A stretch of DNA of 64,000 nucleotides from Uranotaenia lowii. Lineage: Eukaryota > Arthropoda > Insecta > Diptera > Culicidae. The position numbers and the translations under genes are program-made. Positions 23,220 through 36,000 of the stretch are shown here, piece after piece. Within the stretch, counting starts at the first letter, position 1. The number at the start of each line of letters is the position of its first letter. The DNA lies in the NCBI RefSeq assembly GCF_029784155.1, contig NC_073693.1, positions 335,436,023-335,500,022 of the forward strand. Direction: 5' to 3'. The notes below the pieces were generated by a model. The model searched no databases, was not told the origin of the DNA, and saw only the letters and a list, made by a program, of their open reading frames with translations.

Positions 23220-26200
23220 TAGTCAATTTTGTCATTTTTGTCATTTTTGTGATTTTTGTCATTTTAGTGATTTTTGTCATTTTTGTCACTTTTGTAATTT
23301 TGTCATTTTTGTCATTTTTGCCATTTTTGTCATTTTTGTCATTTTTGTCATTTTTGTCATTTTTGTCATTTTTGTCATTTTTGTCATTTTTGTCATTTTT
23401 GTCATTTTTGTCATTTTTGTCATTTTTGTCATTTTTGTCATTTTTGTCATTTTTGTCATTTTTGTCATTTTTGTCATTTTTGTCATTTTTGTCATTTTTG
23501 TCATTTTTGTCATTTTTGTCATTTTTGTCAATTTTGTCAATTTTGTCAATTTTGTCAATTTTGTTATTTTTGTCATTTTTGTCATTTTTGTCATTTTTGT
23601 CATTTTTATCATTTTTTTTCATTTTTGTCATTTTTGTCATTTTTGTCATTTTTGTCATTTTTGTCATTTTTGTCATTTTTGTCATTTTTGTCATTTTTGT
23701 CATTTTTGTCATTTTTGTCATTTTTGTCATTTTTGTCATTTTTGTCATTTTTGTCATTTTTGTCATTTTTGTCATTTTTGTCATTTTTGTCATTTTTGTC
23801 ATTTTGTCATTTTTGTCATTTTTGTCATTTTTGTCATTTTTGTCATTTTTGTCATTTTTGTCATTTTTGTCATTTTTGTCATTTTTGTCATTTTTGTCAT
23901 TTTTGTCATTTTTGTCATTTTCGTCATTTTTGTCATTTTTGTCATTTTTGTCATTTTTGTCATTTTTGTCATTTTTGTCATTTTTGTCATTTTTGTCATT
24001 TTTGTCATTTTTGTCATTTTTGTCATTTTTGTCATTTTTGTCATTTTTGTCATTTTGTCATTTTTGTCATTTTTGTCATTTTTGTCATTTTTGTCATTTT
24101 TGTCATTTTTGTCATTTTGTCATTTTTGTCATTTTTGTCATTTTTGTCATTTTTGTCATTTTTGTCATTTTTTGTCATTTTTGTCATTTTTGTCATTTTT
24201 GTCATTTTTGTCATTTTTTTTTCATTTTTGTCATTTTTGTCATTTTTGTCATTTTTGTCATTTTTGTCATTTTTTGTCATTTTTGTCATTTTTGTCATTT
24301 TGTCATTTTTGTCATTTTTGTCATTTTTGTCATTTTTGTCATTTTTGTCATTTTTGTCATTTTTGTCATTTTTGTCATTTTTGTCATTTTTGACATTTTT
24401 GTCATTTTTGTCATTTTGTCATTTTTGTCATTTTTGTCATTTTTGTCATTTTTGTCATTTTTGTCATTTTTGTCATTTTTGTCATTTTTGTCATTTTTGT
24501 CATTTTGTCATTTTTGTCATTTTTGTCATTTTTGTCATTTTTGTCATTTTTGTAATTTTTGTCATTTTTGTCATTTTATCATTTTTGTCATTTTTGTCAT
24601 TTTTTGTCATTTTGACATTTTTGACATTTTTGTCATTTTTGTCATTTTTGTCATTTTTGTCATTTTTGTCATTTTTGTCATTTTTGTCATTTTTGTCATT
24701 TTTGCATTTTTGTCATTTTTGTCATTTTTGTCATTTTTGTCATTTTTGTCATTTTTGTCATTTTTGTCATTTTTGTCATTTTTGTAATTTTTGTCATTTT
24801 TGTCATTTTGTCATTTTTGTCATTTTTGTCATTTTTGTCATTTTTATCATTTTTGTCATTTTTGTCATTTTTGTCATTTTTGTCATTTTTGTATTTTTGT
24901 CATTTTTGTCATTTTTGTCATTTTTGTCATTTTTGTCATTTTTGTCATTTGTCATTTTTGTCATTTTTGTCATTTTTGTCATTTTGTCATTTTGTCATTT
25001 TTGTCATTTTGTCATTTTTGTCATTTTTGTCATTTTTGTCATTTTTGTCATTTTTGTCATTTTTGTCATTTTTGTCATTTTTGTCATTTTTGTCATTTTT
25101 GTCATTTTGTCATTTTTGTCATTTTTGTCATTTTTGTCATTTTTGTCATTTTTGTCATTTTTGTCATTTTTGTCATTTTTGTCATTTTTGTCATTTTTGT
25201 CATTTTTGTCATTTTTGTCATTTTTGTCATTTTTGTCATTTTTGTCATTTTTGTCATTTTGTCATTTTTGTCATTTTTGTCATTTTTGTCATTTTGTCAT
25301 TTTTGTCATTTTTGTCATTTTTGTCATTTTGTGTCATTTTTGTCATTTTTTGTCATTTCTGTCATTTTTGTCATTTTTGTCATTTTGTCATTTTTGTCAT
25401 TTTTGTCATTTTTGTCATTTTTGTCATTTTTGTCATTTTTGTCATTTTTGTCATTTTGTCATTTTTGTCATTTTTGTCATTTTTGTCATTTTTGTCATTT
25501 TTGTCATTTTTGTCATTTTTGTCATTTTTGTCATTTTTGTCATTTTGTCATTTTGTCATTTTTGTCATTTTTGTCATTTTTGTCATTTTTGTCATTTTTG
25601 TCATTTTGTCATTTAAGTCATTTTTGGCTTTTTTGTCATTTTTGGCATTTTTGTCATTTTTGTCATTTTTGTCATTTTTGTCATTTTTGTCATTTTTGTC
25701 ATTTTTGTCATTTTGTCATTTTTTGTCATTTTTGTCATTTTTGTCATTTTTGTCATTTTTGTCATTTTTGTCATTTTTGTCATTTTGTCATTTTTGTCAT
25801 TTTTGTCATTTTTGTCATTTTTGTCATTTTTGTCATTTTTGTCATTTTTGTCATTTTTGTCATTTTTGTCATTTTTGTCATTTTTGTCATTTTTGTCATT
25901 TTTGTCATTTTGGCATTTTTTGGCATTTTGGCATTTTTGTCATTTTTGTCATTTTTGTCATTTTTGTCATTTTTGTCATTTTTGTCATTTTTGTCATTTT
26001 TGTCATTTTTGTCATTTTTGTCATTTTTGTCATTTTGTCATTTTTGTCATTTTTGTCATTTTTGTCATTTTTGTCATTTTTGTCATTTTTGTCATTTTTG
26101 TCATTTTTGTCATTTTTGTCATTTTTGTCATTTTGTCATTTTTGTATTTTGTCATTTTTGTCATTTTTGTCATTTTTGTCATTTTTGTCATTTTTGTCAT

Positions 26201-29200
26201 TTTTGTCATTTTTGTCATTTTTGTCATTTTGTCATTTTTGTCATTTTGTCATTTTTGTCATTTTTGTCATTTTTTTGTCATTTTTGTCATTTTTGTCATT
26301 TTTGTCATTTTTGTCATTTTTGTCATTTTGTCATTTTTGTCATTTTTGTCATTTTTGTCATTTTTGTCATTTTTGTCATTTTTGTCATTTTTGTCATTTT
26401 GTCATTTTTGTCATTTTTGTCATTTTTGTCATTTTTGTCATTTTTTGTCATTTTTGTCATTTTTGTCATTTTTGTCATTTTTGTCATTTTTGTCATTTTT
26501 GTCATTTTTGTCATTTTTGTCATTTTTGTCATTTTTGACATTTTGTCATTTTGTCATTTTTGTCATTTTTGTCATTTTTGTCATTTTTGTCATTTTTGTC
26601 ATTTTTGTCATTTTTGTCATTTTTGTCATTTTTGTCATTTTTGTCATTTTTGTCATTTTTGTCATTTTGTCATTTTTGTCATTTTTGTCATTTTGTCATT
26701 GTCATTTTTGTCATTTTTGTCATTTTTGTCATTTTTGTCATTTTTGTCATTTTGTCATTTTTGTCATTTTTGTCATTTTTGTCATTTTTGTCATTTTTGT
26801 CATTTTTGTCATTTTGTCATTTTTGTCATTTTTGTCATTTTTGTCATTTTTGTCATTTTTGTCATTTTTGTCATTTTTGTCATTTTTGTCATTTTTGTCA
26901 TTTTTGTCATTTTTGTCATTTTTGTCATTTTTGTCATTTTTGTCATTTTTGTCATTTTTGTCATTTTTGTCATTTTGTCATTTTGTCTTTTTGTCATTTT
27001 TGTCATTTTTGTCATTTTTGTCATTTTTGTCATTTTTGTCATTTTTGTCATTTTTGTCATTTTTGTCATTTTTGTCATTTTTGTCATTTTTGTCATTTTT
27101 GTCATTTTTGTCATTTTTGTCATTTTTGTCATTTTTGTCATTTTTGTCATTTTTGTCATTTTTGTCATTTTTGTCATTTTGTCATTTTTGTCATTTTTGT
27201 CATTTTTGTCATTTTTGTCATTTTTGTCATTTTTGTCATTTTTGTCATTTTGTCATTTTTGTCATTTTGTCATTTTTGTCATTTTTGTCATTTTTGTCAT
27301 TTTTGTCATTTTTGTCATTTTTGTCATTTTTGTCATTTTTGTCATTTTTGTCATTTTTGTCATTTTTGTCATTTTTGTCATTTTGTAATTTTTGTCATTT
27401 TTGTCATTTTTGTCATTTTTGTCATTTTGTCATTTTGTCATTTTTGTCATTTTTGTCATTTTTGTCATTTTTGTCATTTTTGTCATTTTTGTCATTTTTG
27501 TCATTTTTGTCATTTTTGTCATTTTGTCATTTTTGTCATTTTTGTCATTTTTGTCATTTTTGTCATTTTTGTCATTTTTGTCATTTTTGTCATTTTTGTC
27601 ATTTTTGTCATTTTTGTCATTTAAGTCATTTTTGTCTTTTTTGTCATTTTTGGCATTTTGTCATTTTTGTCATTTTTGTCATTTTTGTCATTTTTGTCAT
27701 TTTTGTCATTTTTGTCATTTTTTGTCATTTTTGTCATTTTTGTCATTTTTGTCATTTTTGTCATTTTTGTCATTTTTGTCATTTTTGTCATTTTTGTCAT
27801 TTTTGTCATTTTTGTCATTTTGTCATTTTGTCATTTTTGTCATTTTGTCATTTTTGTCATTTTTGTCATTTTTGTCATTTTTGTCATTTTTGTCATTTTT
27901 GTCATTTTTGTCATTTTTGTCATTTTTGTCATTTTTGTCATTTTTGTCATTTTTGTCATTTTTGTCATTTTTGTCATTTTTGTCATTTTTGTCATTTTTG
28001 TCTTTGTTTTTGTCATTTTTGTCATTTTANNNNNNNNNNNNNNNNNNNNNNNNNNNNNNNNNNNNNNNNNNNNNNNNNNNNNNNNNNNNNNNNNNNNNNN
28101 NNNNNNNNNNNNNNNNNNNNNNNNNNNNNNNNNNNNNNNNNNNNNNNNNNNNNNNNNNNNNNNNNNNNNNNNNNNNNNNNNNNNNNNNNNNNNNNNNNNN
28201 NNNNNNNNNNNNNNNNNNNNNNNNNNNNNNNNNNNNNNNNNNNNNNNNNNNNNNNNNNNNNNNNNNNNNNNNNNNNNNNNNNNNNNNNNNNNNNNNNNNN
28301 NNNNNNNNNNNNNNNNNNNNNNNNNNNNNNNNNNNNNNNNNNNNNNNNNNNNNNNNNNNNNNNNNNNNNNNNNNNNNNNNNNNNNNNNNNNNNNNNNNNN
28401 NNNNNNNNNNNNNNNNNNNNNNNNNNNNNNNNNNNNNNNNNNNNNNNNNNNNNNNNNNNNNNNNNNNNNNNNNNNNNNNNNNNNNNNNNNNNNNNNNNNN
28501 NNNNNNNNNNNNNNNNNNNNNNNNNNNNNTCATTTTTGTCATATTTTTGTCATTTTTGTCATTTTTGTCATTTTTGTCATTTTTGTCATTTTTGTCATTT
28601 TTGTCATTTTTGTCATTTTTGTCATTTTTGTCATTTTTGTCATTTTTGTCATTTTTGTCATTTTTGTCATTTTGTCATTTTTGTCATTTTTGTCATTTTT
28701 GTCATTTTTGTCATTTTTTTGTCATTTTTGTCATTTTTGTCATTTTTGTCATTTTTGTCATTTTTGTCATTTTTGTCATTTTTGTCATTTTTGTCATTTT
28801 TGTCATTTTTGTCATTTTTGTCATTTTTGTCATTTTTGTCATTTTTGTCATTTTTGTCATTTTTGTCATTTTTGTCATTTTTGTCATTTTTGTCATTTTT
28901 GTCATTTTTGTCATTTTGTCATTTTGTCATTTTTGTCATTTTTGTCATTTTTGTCATTTTTGTCATTTTTGTCATTTTTGTCATTTTTGTCATTTTTGTC
29001 ATTTTTGTCATTTTTGTCATTTTTGTCATTTTTGTCATTTTTGTCATTTTTGTCATTTTTGTCATTTTTGTCATTTTTGTCATTTTTGTCATTTTTGTCA
29101 TTTTTGTCATTTTTGTCATTTTTGTCATTTTTGTCATTTTTGTCATTTTTGTCATTTTTGTCATTTTTGTCATTTTTGTCATTTTTGTCATTTTTGTCAT

Positions 29201-32200
29201 TTTGTCATTTTTGTCATTTTGTCATTTTTGTCATTTTTGTCATTTTTGTCATTTTTGTCATTTTTGTCATTTTTGTCATTTTGTCATTTTTGTCATTTTT
29301 GTCATTTTTGTCATTTTTTGTCATTTTTGTCATTTTTGTCATTTTTGTCATTTTTGTCATTTTTGTCATTTTTGTCATTTTTGTCATTTTTGTCATTTTT
29401 GTCATTTTTTGTCATTTTTGTCATTTTTGTCATTTTTGTCATTTTTGTCATTTTTGTCATTTTTGTCATTTTTGTCATTTTTGTCATTTTTGTCATTTTT
29501 GTCATTTTTGTCATTTTTGTCATTTTTGTCATTTTTGTCATTTTTGTCATTTTTGTCATTTTTGTCATTTTTGTCATTTTTGTCATTTTTGTCATTTTTG
29601 TCATTTTTGTCATTTTTGTCATTTTTGTCATTTTTGTCATTTTTGTCATTTTTGTCATTTTTGTCATTTTTGTCATTTTTGTCATTTTGTCATTTTTGTC
29701 ATTTTTGTCATTTTTGTCATTTTTGTCATTTTGTCATTTTTGTCATTTTTGTCATTTTTGTCATTTTTGTCATTTTTGTCATTTTTGTCATTTTTGTCAT
29801 TTTTGTCATTTTTGTCATTTTTGTCATTTTTGTCATTTTTGTCATTTTTGTCATTTTTGTCATTTTTGTCATTTTTGCTTTTTGTCATTTTTGTCATTTT
29901 TGTCATTTTTGTCATTTTTGTCATTTTTGTCATTTTTGTCATTTTTGTCATTTTTGTCATTTTTGTCATTTTTGTCATTTTTGTCATTTTTGTCATTTTT
30001 GTCATTTTTGTCATTTTTGTCATTTTTGTCATTTTTGTCATTTTTGTCATTTTTGTCATTTTTGTCATTTTGTCATTTTGTCATTTTTGTCATTTTTGTC
30101 ATTTTTGTCATTTTTGTCATTTTTGTCATTTTTGTCATTTTTGTCATTTTTGTCATTTTTGTCATTTTTGTCATTTTTGTCATTTTTGTCATTTTTGTCA
30201 TTTTTGTCATTTTTGTCATTTTTGTCATTTTTGTCATTTTTGTCATTTTTGTCATTTTTGTCATTTTTGTCATTTTTGTCATTTTTGGCATTTTTGTCAT
30301 TTTTGGCATTTTTGTCATTTTTGTCATTTTTGTCATTTTTGTCATTTTTGTCATTTTGTCATTTTTGTCATTTTTGTCATTTTTGTCATTTTTGTCATTT
30401 TTGTCATTTTTGTCATTTTTGTCATTTTTGTCATTTTTGTCATTTTTGTCATTTTTGTCATTTTTGTCATTTTGTCATTTTTGTCATTTTTGTCATTTTT
30501 TGTCATTTTTGTCATTTTTGTCATTTTTGTCATTTTTGTCATTTTTGTCATTTTTGTCATTTTTGTCATTTTTGTCATTTTTGGCTTTTTTGTCATTTTG
30601 TCATTTTTGTCATTTTTGTCATTTTTGTCATTTTTGTCATTTTTGTCATTTTTGTCATTTTTGTCATTTTTGTCATTTTTGTCATTTTTGTCATTTTTGT
30701 CATTTTGTCATTTTTGTCATTTTTGTCATTTTTGTCATTTTTGTCATTTTTGTCATTTTTGTCATTTTTGTCATTTTTGTCATTTTTGTCATTTTGTCAT
30801 TTTTGTCATTTTTGTCATTTTTGTCATTTTTGTCATTTTTGTCATTTTTGTCATTTTTGTCATTTTTGTCATTTTTGTCATTTTGTCATTTTTGTCATTT
30901 TTGTCATTTTTGTCATTTTTGTCATTTTTGTCATTTTTGTCATTTTTGTCATTTTTGTAATTTTTGTCATTTTTGTCATTTTGTCATTTTTGTCATTTTT
31001 GTCATTTTGTCATTTTTGTCATTTTTGTCATTTTTGTCATTTTTGTCATTTTTGTCATTTTTGTCATTTTTGTCATTTTTGTCATTTTTGTCATTTTTGT
31101 CATTTTGTCATTTTTTGTCATTTTTGTCATTTTTGTCATTTTTGTCATTTTTGTCATTTTGTCATTTTTGTCATTTTTGTCATTTTTGTCATTTTTGTCA
31201 TTTTTGTCATTTTTGTCATTTAAGTCATTTTTGGCTTTTTTGTCATTTTTGGCATTTTGTCATTTTTGTCATTTTTGTCATTTTTGTCATTTTTGTCATT
31301 TTTGTCATTTTGTCATTTTGTCATTTTTGTCATTTTTGTCATTTTTGTCATTTTTGTCATTTTTGTCATTTTTGTCATTTTTGTCATTTTTGTCATTTTT
31401 GTCATTTTTGTCATTTTTGTCATTTTTGTCATTTTTGTCATTCTTGTCATTTTTGTCATTTTTGTCATTTTTGTCATTTTTGTCATTTTTGTCATTTTTG
31501 TCATTTTTGTCATTTTTGTCATTTTTGTCATTTTTGTCATTTTTGTCATTTTTGTCATTTTTGTCATTTTTGTCATTTTTGTCATTTTTGTCATTTTTGT
31601 CATTTTTGTCATTTTAGTCATTTTTGGCATTTTTGGCATTTTTGGCATTTTTGTCATTTTTGTCATTTTTGTCATTTTTGTCATTTTGTCATTTTTGTCA
31701 TTTTTGTCATTTTTGTCATTTTTGTCATTTTTGTCATTTTTGTCATTTTTGTCATTTTTGTCATTTTTGTCATTTTTGTCATTTTTGTCATTTTTGTCAT
31801 TTTTGTCATTTTTGTCATTTTTGTCATTTTTGTCATTTTTGTCATTTTTGTCATTTTTGTCATTTTTGTCATTTTTGTCATTTTTGTCATTTTTGTCATT
31901 TTTGTCATTTTTGTCATTTTTGGCTTTTTTGTCATTTTTGTCATTTTTGTCATTTTTGTCATTTTTGTCATTTTTGTCATTTTTGTCATTTTTGTCATTT
32001 TTGTCATTTTTGTCATTTTTGTCATTTTTGTCATTTTTGTCATTTTTGTCATTTTTGTCATTTTTGTCATTTTTGTCATTTTGTCATTTTTGTCATTTTT
32101 GTCATTTTTGTCATTTTTGTCATTTTTGTCATTTTTGTCATTTTTGTCATTTTTGGCATTTTTGGCATTTTTGTCATTTTTGTCATTTTTGTCATTTTTG

Positions 32201-32578
32201 TCATTTTTGTCATTTTTGTCATTTTTGTCATTTTTGTCATTTTTGTCATTTTTGCCATTTTTGCCATTTTTGTCATTTTTGTCATTTTTGTCATTTTTGT
32301 CATTTTTGTCATTTTTGTCATTTTTGTCATTTTTGTCATTTTTGTCATTTTTGTCATTTTGTCATTTTTGTCATTTTTGTCATTTTTGTCATTTTTGTCA
32401 TTTTTGTCATTTTTGTCATTTTTGTCATTTTTGTCATTTTTGTCATTTTTGTCATTTTTGTCATTTTTGTCATTTTTGTCATTTTTGTCATTTTTGTCAT
32501 TTTTGTCATTTTTGTCATTTTTGTCATTTTTGTCATTTTTGTCATTTTTGTCATTTTTGTCATTTTTGTCTTTTTTTT
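23220..32578 (+). repeat. Giant 9-bp satellite/minisatellite array, unit GTCATTTTT
   Basis: About 9.4 kb (including a 500-N gap) is an almost unbroken chain of GTCATTTTT. Common variants are 8-bp units (one T lost), 10-12-bp units (extra T), GGCATTTTT, GTAATTTTT and GTCAATTTT (run at 23526-23563). All three plus-strand frames of a perfect unit are stop-free (Val-Ile-Phe, Ser-Phe-Leu, Cys-His-Phe). Two minus-strand frames are also open (Met-Thr-Lys, Asn-Asp-Lys). This explains open frames of up to ~1,800 codons. Single-base slips switch frame repeatedly, so these are not credible genes. Array length in the assembly is unreliable because of the gap. Confidence 0.97.
28030..28529. other. Assembly gap, exactly 500 N
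   Basis: A run of exactly 500 N lies inside the array. The round number suggests a placeholder, so the true size is unknown. Both edges are array units (TCATTTTA on the left, TCATTTTTGTC on the right), so the gap very probably contains more of the same repeat. Confidence 0.97.
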
Positions 32579-32860
32579 TCTTGACGTGTCATGTACCTAT
32601 GTTTAAAATAGTTTTATGCTTCGAATTTCATGCATTCAACTTTTTTGGCACGGAACATGCCATTTATCGATTGCTCTTGCCCACTTTAGGATTTAATTGA
32701 TTTGTCTGAAGTTTTTCGGAATGCTGATTTGTGTGCGGTTAGAAATTCTCTCAAACACTTCTATCCAAACGAATGGAAAACCATCGATTAAGTTTCGATT
32801 TGTGGTTGAGCTGACTGACAAGGAAAACGATTACGCACCAATCCAGAGTGGGTGTGTGTA
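32579..32860. other. Unique sequence between array and inverted-repeat element
   Basis: No domain or repeat is seen. The array ends abruptly in a T run followed by TTGACGTGTCATG, with no visible target duplication. Confidence 0.5.
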
Positions 32861-34058
32861 CAGTTGCGTTCAAAAAAGAATGAAATCGCGTGAAGCTGTG
32901 TACTCACTTCCAACTTTGACAAGCTGCCATTTCTTTCACGGTTGATATTTTTTCATGAAAATTTCACACAATCTAGTTCAACTATCCAACTAACCTTCTA
33001 CAAAATTTGAAGTCTTTACAATGACGGAAAACAAAAATACAGCTATTCCCGTAAAAAAGGGAAATTTGGAGCTGCTTCACTAAATTTGCTATATCTTTGA
33101 CAATTTTCATTGAAAAATCTTGAAATTTGGTCCAAACATGTAAAAATGTTTGATCTAATACCAGGCCTAGTTTCGTCAAAATCGATGAACGTGATCAAAA
33201 ATGGTGCCGGGTTGAAAATGAGGTTCATGATCGCCCAGCAGACGATTTCATTCTTTTTTGGACGGATGTTTATATGGAAAAAATCGTAATCCATGTATTC
33301 TTGGTATTTTCTTTCACAAAACCAAAATTTATCACAAAGAATGATGTAAATTGCTTGATGCTTCATGCGTACTTTGTTTCGAAGGAGAAAATGTTTCAAC
33401 AGAGTTTAAAATAAGAAGAACAGAGTTTCAGAAATGACTTGCTGATAAAACCGATAAACAAATTTGATCCACAATTAAAGCGAATATTCTATTCGCTCTT
33501 GTGTTTCAATACCAGTTCTGTTGGAACAATTTCTGTTTCTAAACAAAGCAAGAATAAAGTTCCTATCAATTTACAACATATTTGTGATAAATTTTTGTTT
33601 TGTGAAAGAAAATACCAAGAATACATGGATTACGTTGTTTTCCATATAAACATCCGTCCAAAAAAGAATGAAATCGTCTGCTGGGCGATAATGAACCTTA
33701 TTTTCAACCCGGCACCATTTTTGATCACGTTCATCGATTTTGACGAAACTTGGCCTGGTATTAGATCAAACATTTTTACATCTTTGGACCAAATTTCAAG
33801 ATTTTTCAATGAAAATTGTCAAAGATACAGCAAATTTAGTGAAGCAACTCCAAATTTCCCTTTTTTACGGGAATAGCTATATCTTTGTTTCCCGTCATTG
33901 TAAAGACTTCAAATTTTGTGGAGTGTTAGTTGGATAGTTGAACTAGATTGTGTGAAATTTTCATGAAAAAATATCAACTGTGAAAGAAATGGCAGCTTGT
34001 CAAAGTTGGAAGTGGGTGCACAGCTTCACGCGATTTCATTCTTTTTTGAACGCAACTG
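32861..34058. mobile_element. TA-flanked Tc1/mariner-type element with ~490-bp inverted arms
   Basis: The termini CAGTTGCGTTC and GAACGCAACTG are exact complements, flanked by TA at 32859-32860 and 34059-34060. CAGT ends plus TA duplication are typical of Tc1-like transposons. The left arm (32861-33353) and right arm (~33568-34058) pair with only scattered mismatches around a ~214-bp spacer. The subterminal word TTCAAAAAAGAATGAAATCG recurs in inverted sense inside each arm (about 33246-33264 and 33657-33675). Open frames of 118 and 145 codons on opposite strands mirror each other because the arms are inverted; they are not similar to transposase. Probably non-autonomous. Confidence 0.85.
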
Positions 34059-36000
34059 TATGTGTTTGTGAGAAATTCGAAAGAAAAATAAGATATTATT
34101 TGCAGCTGCCATAGGAAAACTTCAACCAAACAAATTATCCAATCAGGAAAGTTTCCAAAACCCAATTCCACAAACTCGCGAAGGCAAATAGGGCGAGGGG
34201 GAAAAAGCTTATTTTAACAAACCATTTGATTTTTTTTCGACTTCAACCAACAAAAAAGGAAAAACAAGTGTCTTCAAATATGTTTCCTCATCAATATGCG
34301 CGACGAGCGCCCAGAAAACTGAGCGAAATAGATAGCGACACTTGGGTTATTTATTAGTAAACTTTCTTCCCAGGCCCACATTCTGGGGACACATTCTTGT
34401 TTGGACGGAAGAAGGGCAAAAAACCGCCAGGTGGGTGTGAGAAAACTCCTAGATAGCGCACACGTGGTACATCTTATCGAAAGTCTTTGTGGTAAAGTGA
34501 CAGTATCCCTAGCCTGGAAACTGATAGCGTGAAGGGCTTCCGATGGCTGACAAGAGTATTTATGACAAAATATCGAGCTCAACTATCTCTCGGCTTCATC
34601 CCATAAATCCCTTTCGAAAGATTTTTGTGGTTTTTGGAGTTTTTGCGTCGTCATCTTGAGCTGAAGGTAGACTGTTCAGCGTGAAGGGCTTAACAATATT
34701 TGTATCTTTTTTGAGTTTTGATAGTTTGAATCCTTTAATCTTTGGCTAATTTGTTCAATGAATCCTCTAGTAACAAAATTAGGAACTTATTTTCATTGAA
34801 GGATATAATATTTTTCAAGAGATTGGTTGATTCGTTTTGATCATAAAATAGTTTTTTTTTTCAAGAAATCAAATTTTTAAAATTTTGTTTGCTCAATCTA
34901 GATAAGCATAAAAGTTAGCAAATTCAAGGAATAAAACCATCGTTAATAGAAAGTTCGCTATTTTATGCTCAAGCCATCGTTATACAAATTAAGCTAACCA
35001 TTTTAAAGAATTAAGGATTTTTTTTTCCCAAAAAATACTTAGATTGATCGAAGACTGATAGGAATAAACTTCTCTAGATTTTGTTGACTTATCTCGTTTG
35101 GGATCCTAATGTAAATTTTGTTTTGCAACTTGGGGTAAGAAATAAGATAAAGAATTAACAACTTTAGAATATATAATCAAAATAAATAATGGTTTGAACA
35201 AAATTTGAGTCTGTTTTCGTTTTTTGTATAATTGTTCGGTATTCTAGTTCAAACTAAGATTCTTGATTGATGATCTGTAAACTCATATTCAGAACTCAGA
35301 AAGGACTATTTGGTTGCATTTCAAACTTCTTAGTAACAAATATTATAAACTATTCCTAGCAAGGATCACGATTTGAAATTTGAATTGGAATCTAAATCTT
35401 CTAATTTCATTTTAAACTAGATTTAAATTTTATGAACTGTTCTGAATAAAAATTGATTGAAATTGTTTTGCCATTGAAAGATCTTAACCTATTCTAAAGT
35501 TTTCTTAAACTTAGCAAACAACCTGGAGGGAAAGATATTTTGCTTCAGATCATGCCATAGAACAATTGGACTTCACAAAATCACGAAAAATCTAAGGTGA
35601 TATCTGAAGTGAATTTAAATTAAACAAACATGAGATTAATGTTATCTCAGCTGAATCATTTCTCATAATTATTGATATGACTCTACGTACGATCTTTCAT
35701 AGTTAGATTTTTTATTTTTTACTTTAATTCAGCACTTGAAAAGATTTTCAAACTTTTTCTATCCATCAAAAATACAATTATAAACACCTGAAAATATTTA
35801 AAGAATCTTATCGACAAACAAGTAAAGTGTTATTCCTGGATTGCTTTCAATTTTGGAAAATCATCAAATAAAGTTTACACAATACTCGAGCAGACTTTTA
35901 TGGCAAACTTGATTTTGCTATCATGCCTTAAAAGTAAGTTTTGGTATCGTTCTGCCCGCCAATATGTACAATGCCAAAAATAAGGCTTTCACTTTGCATA
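34059..36000. other. Unique island (34059-34700) then AT-rich sequence
   Basis: 34059-34700 is of higher complexity, with a minus-strand open frame of 102 codons (34274-34582) that has no domain. 34700-36000 is ordinary AT-rich DNA. No gene is supported. Confidence 0.4.

Noticed and set aside
23220..32578. CRISPR-like or spacer-repeat array
   Set aside because: No spacers exist: the unit is 9 bp and contiguous. The organism is eukaryotic.
25713..32584. Open frames of 1,000-1,836 codons in the 9-bp array, including across the gap
   Set aside because: They follow from a stop-free repeat unit, exist in all forward frames at once, read through N, and have low-complexity products with no start or splice context.
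33043..33876. 118- and 145-codon frames that look like a conserved protein pair
   Set aside because: They are the same inverted arm read from opposite strands, with no transposase motif.
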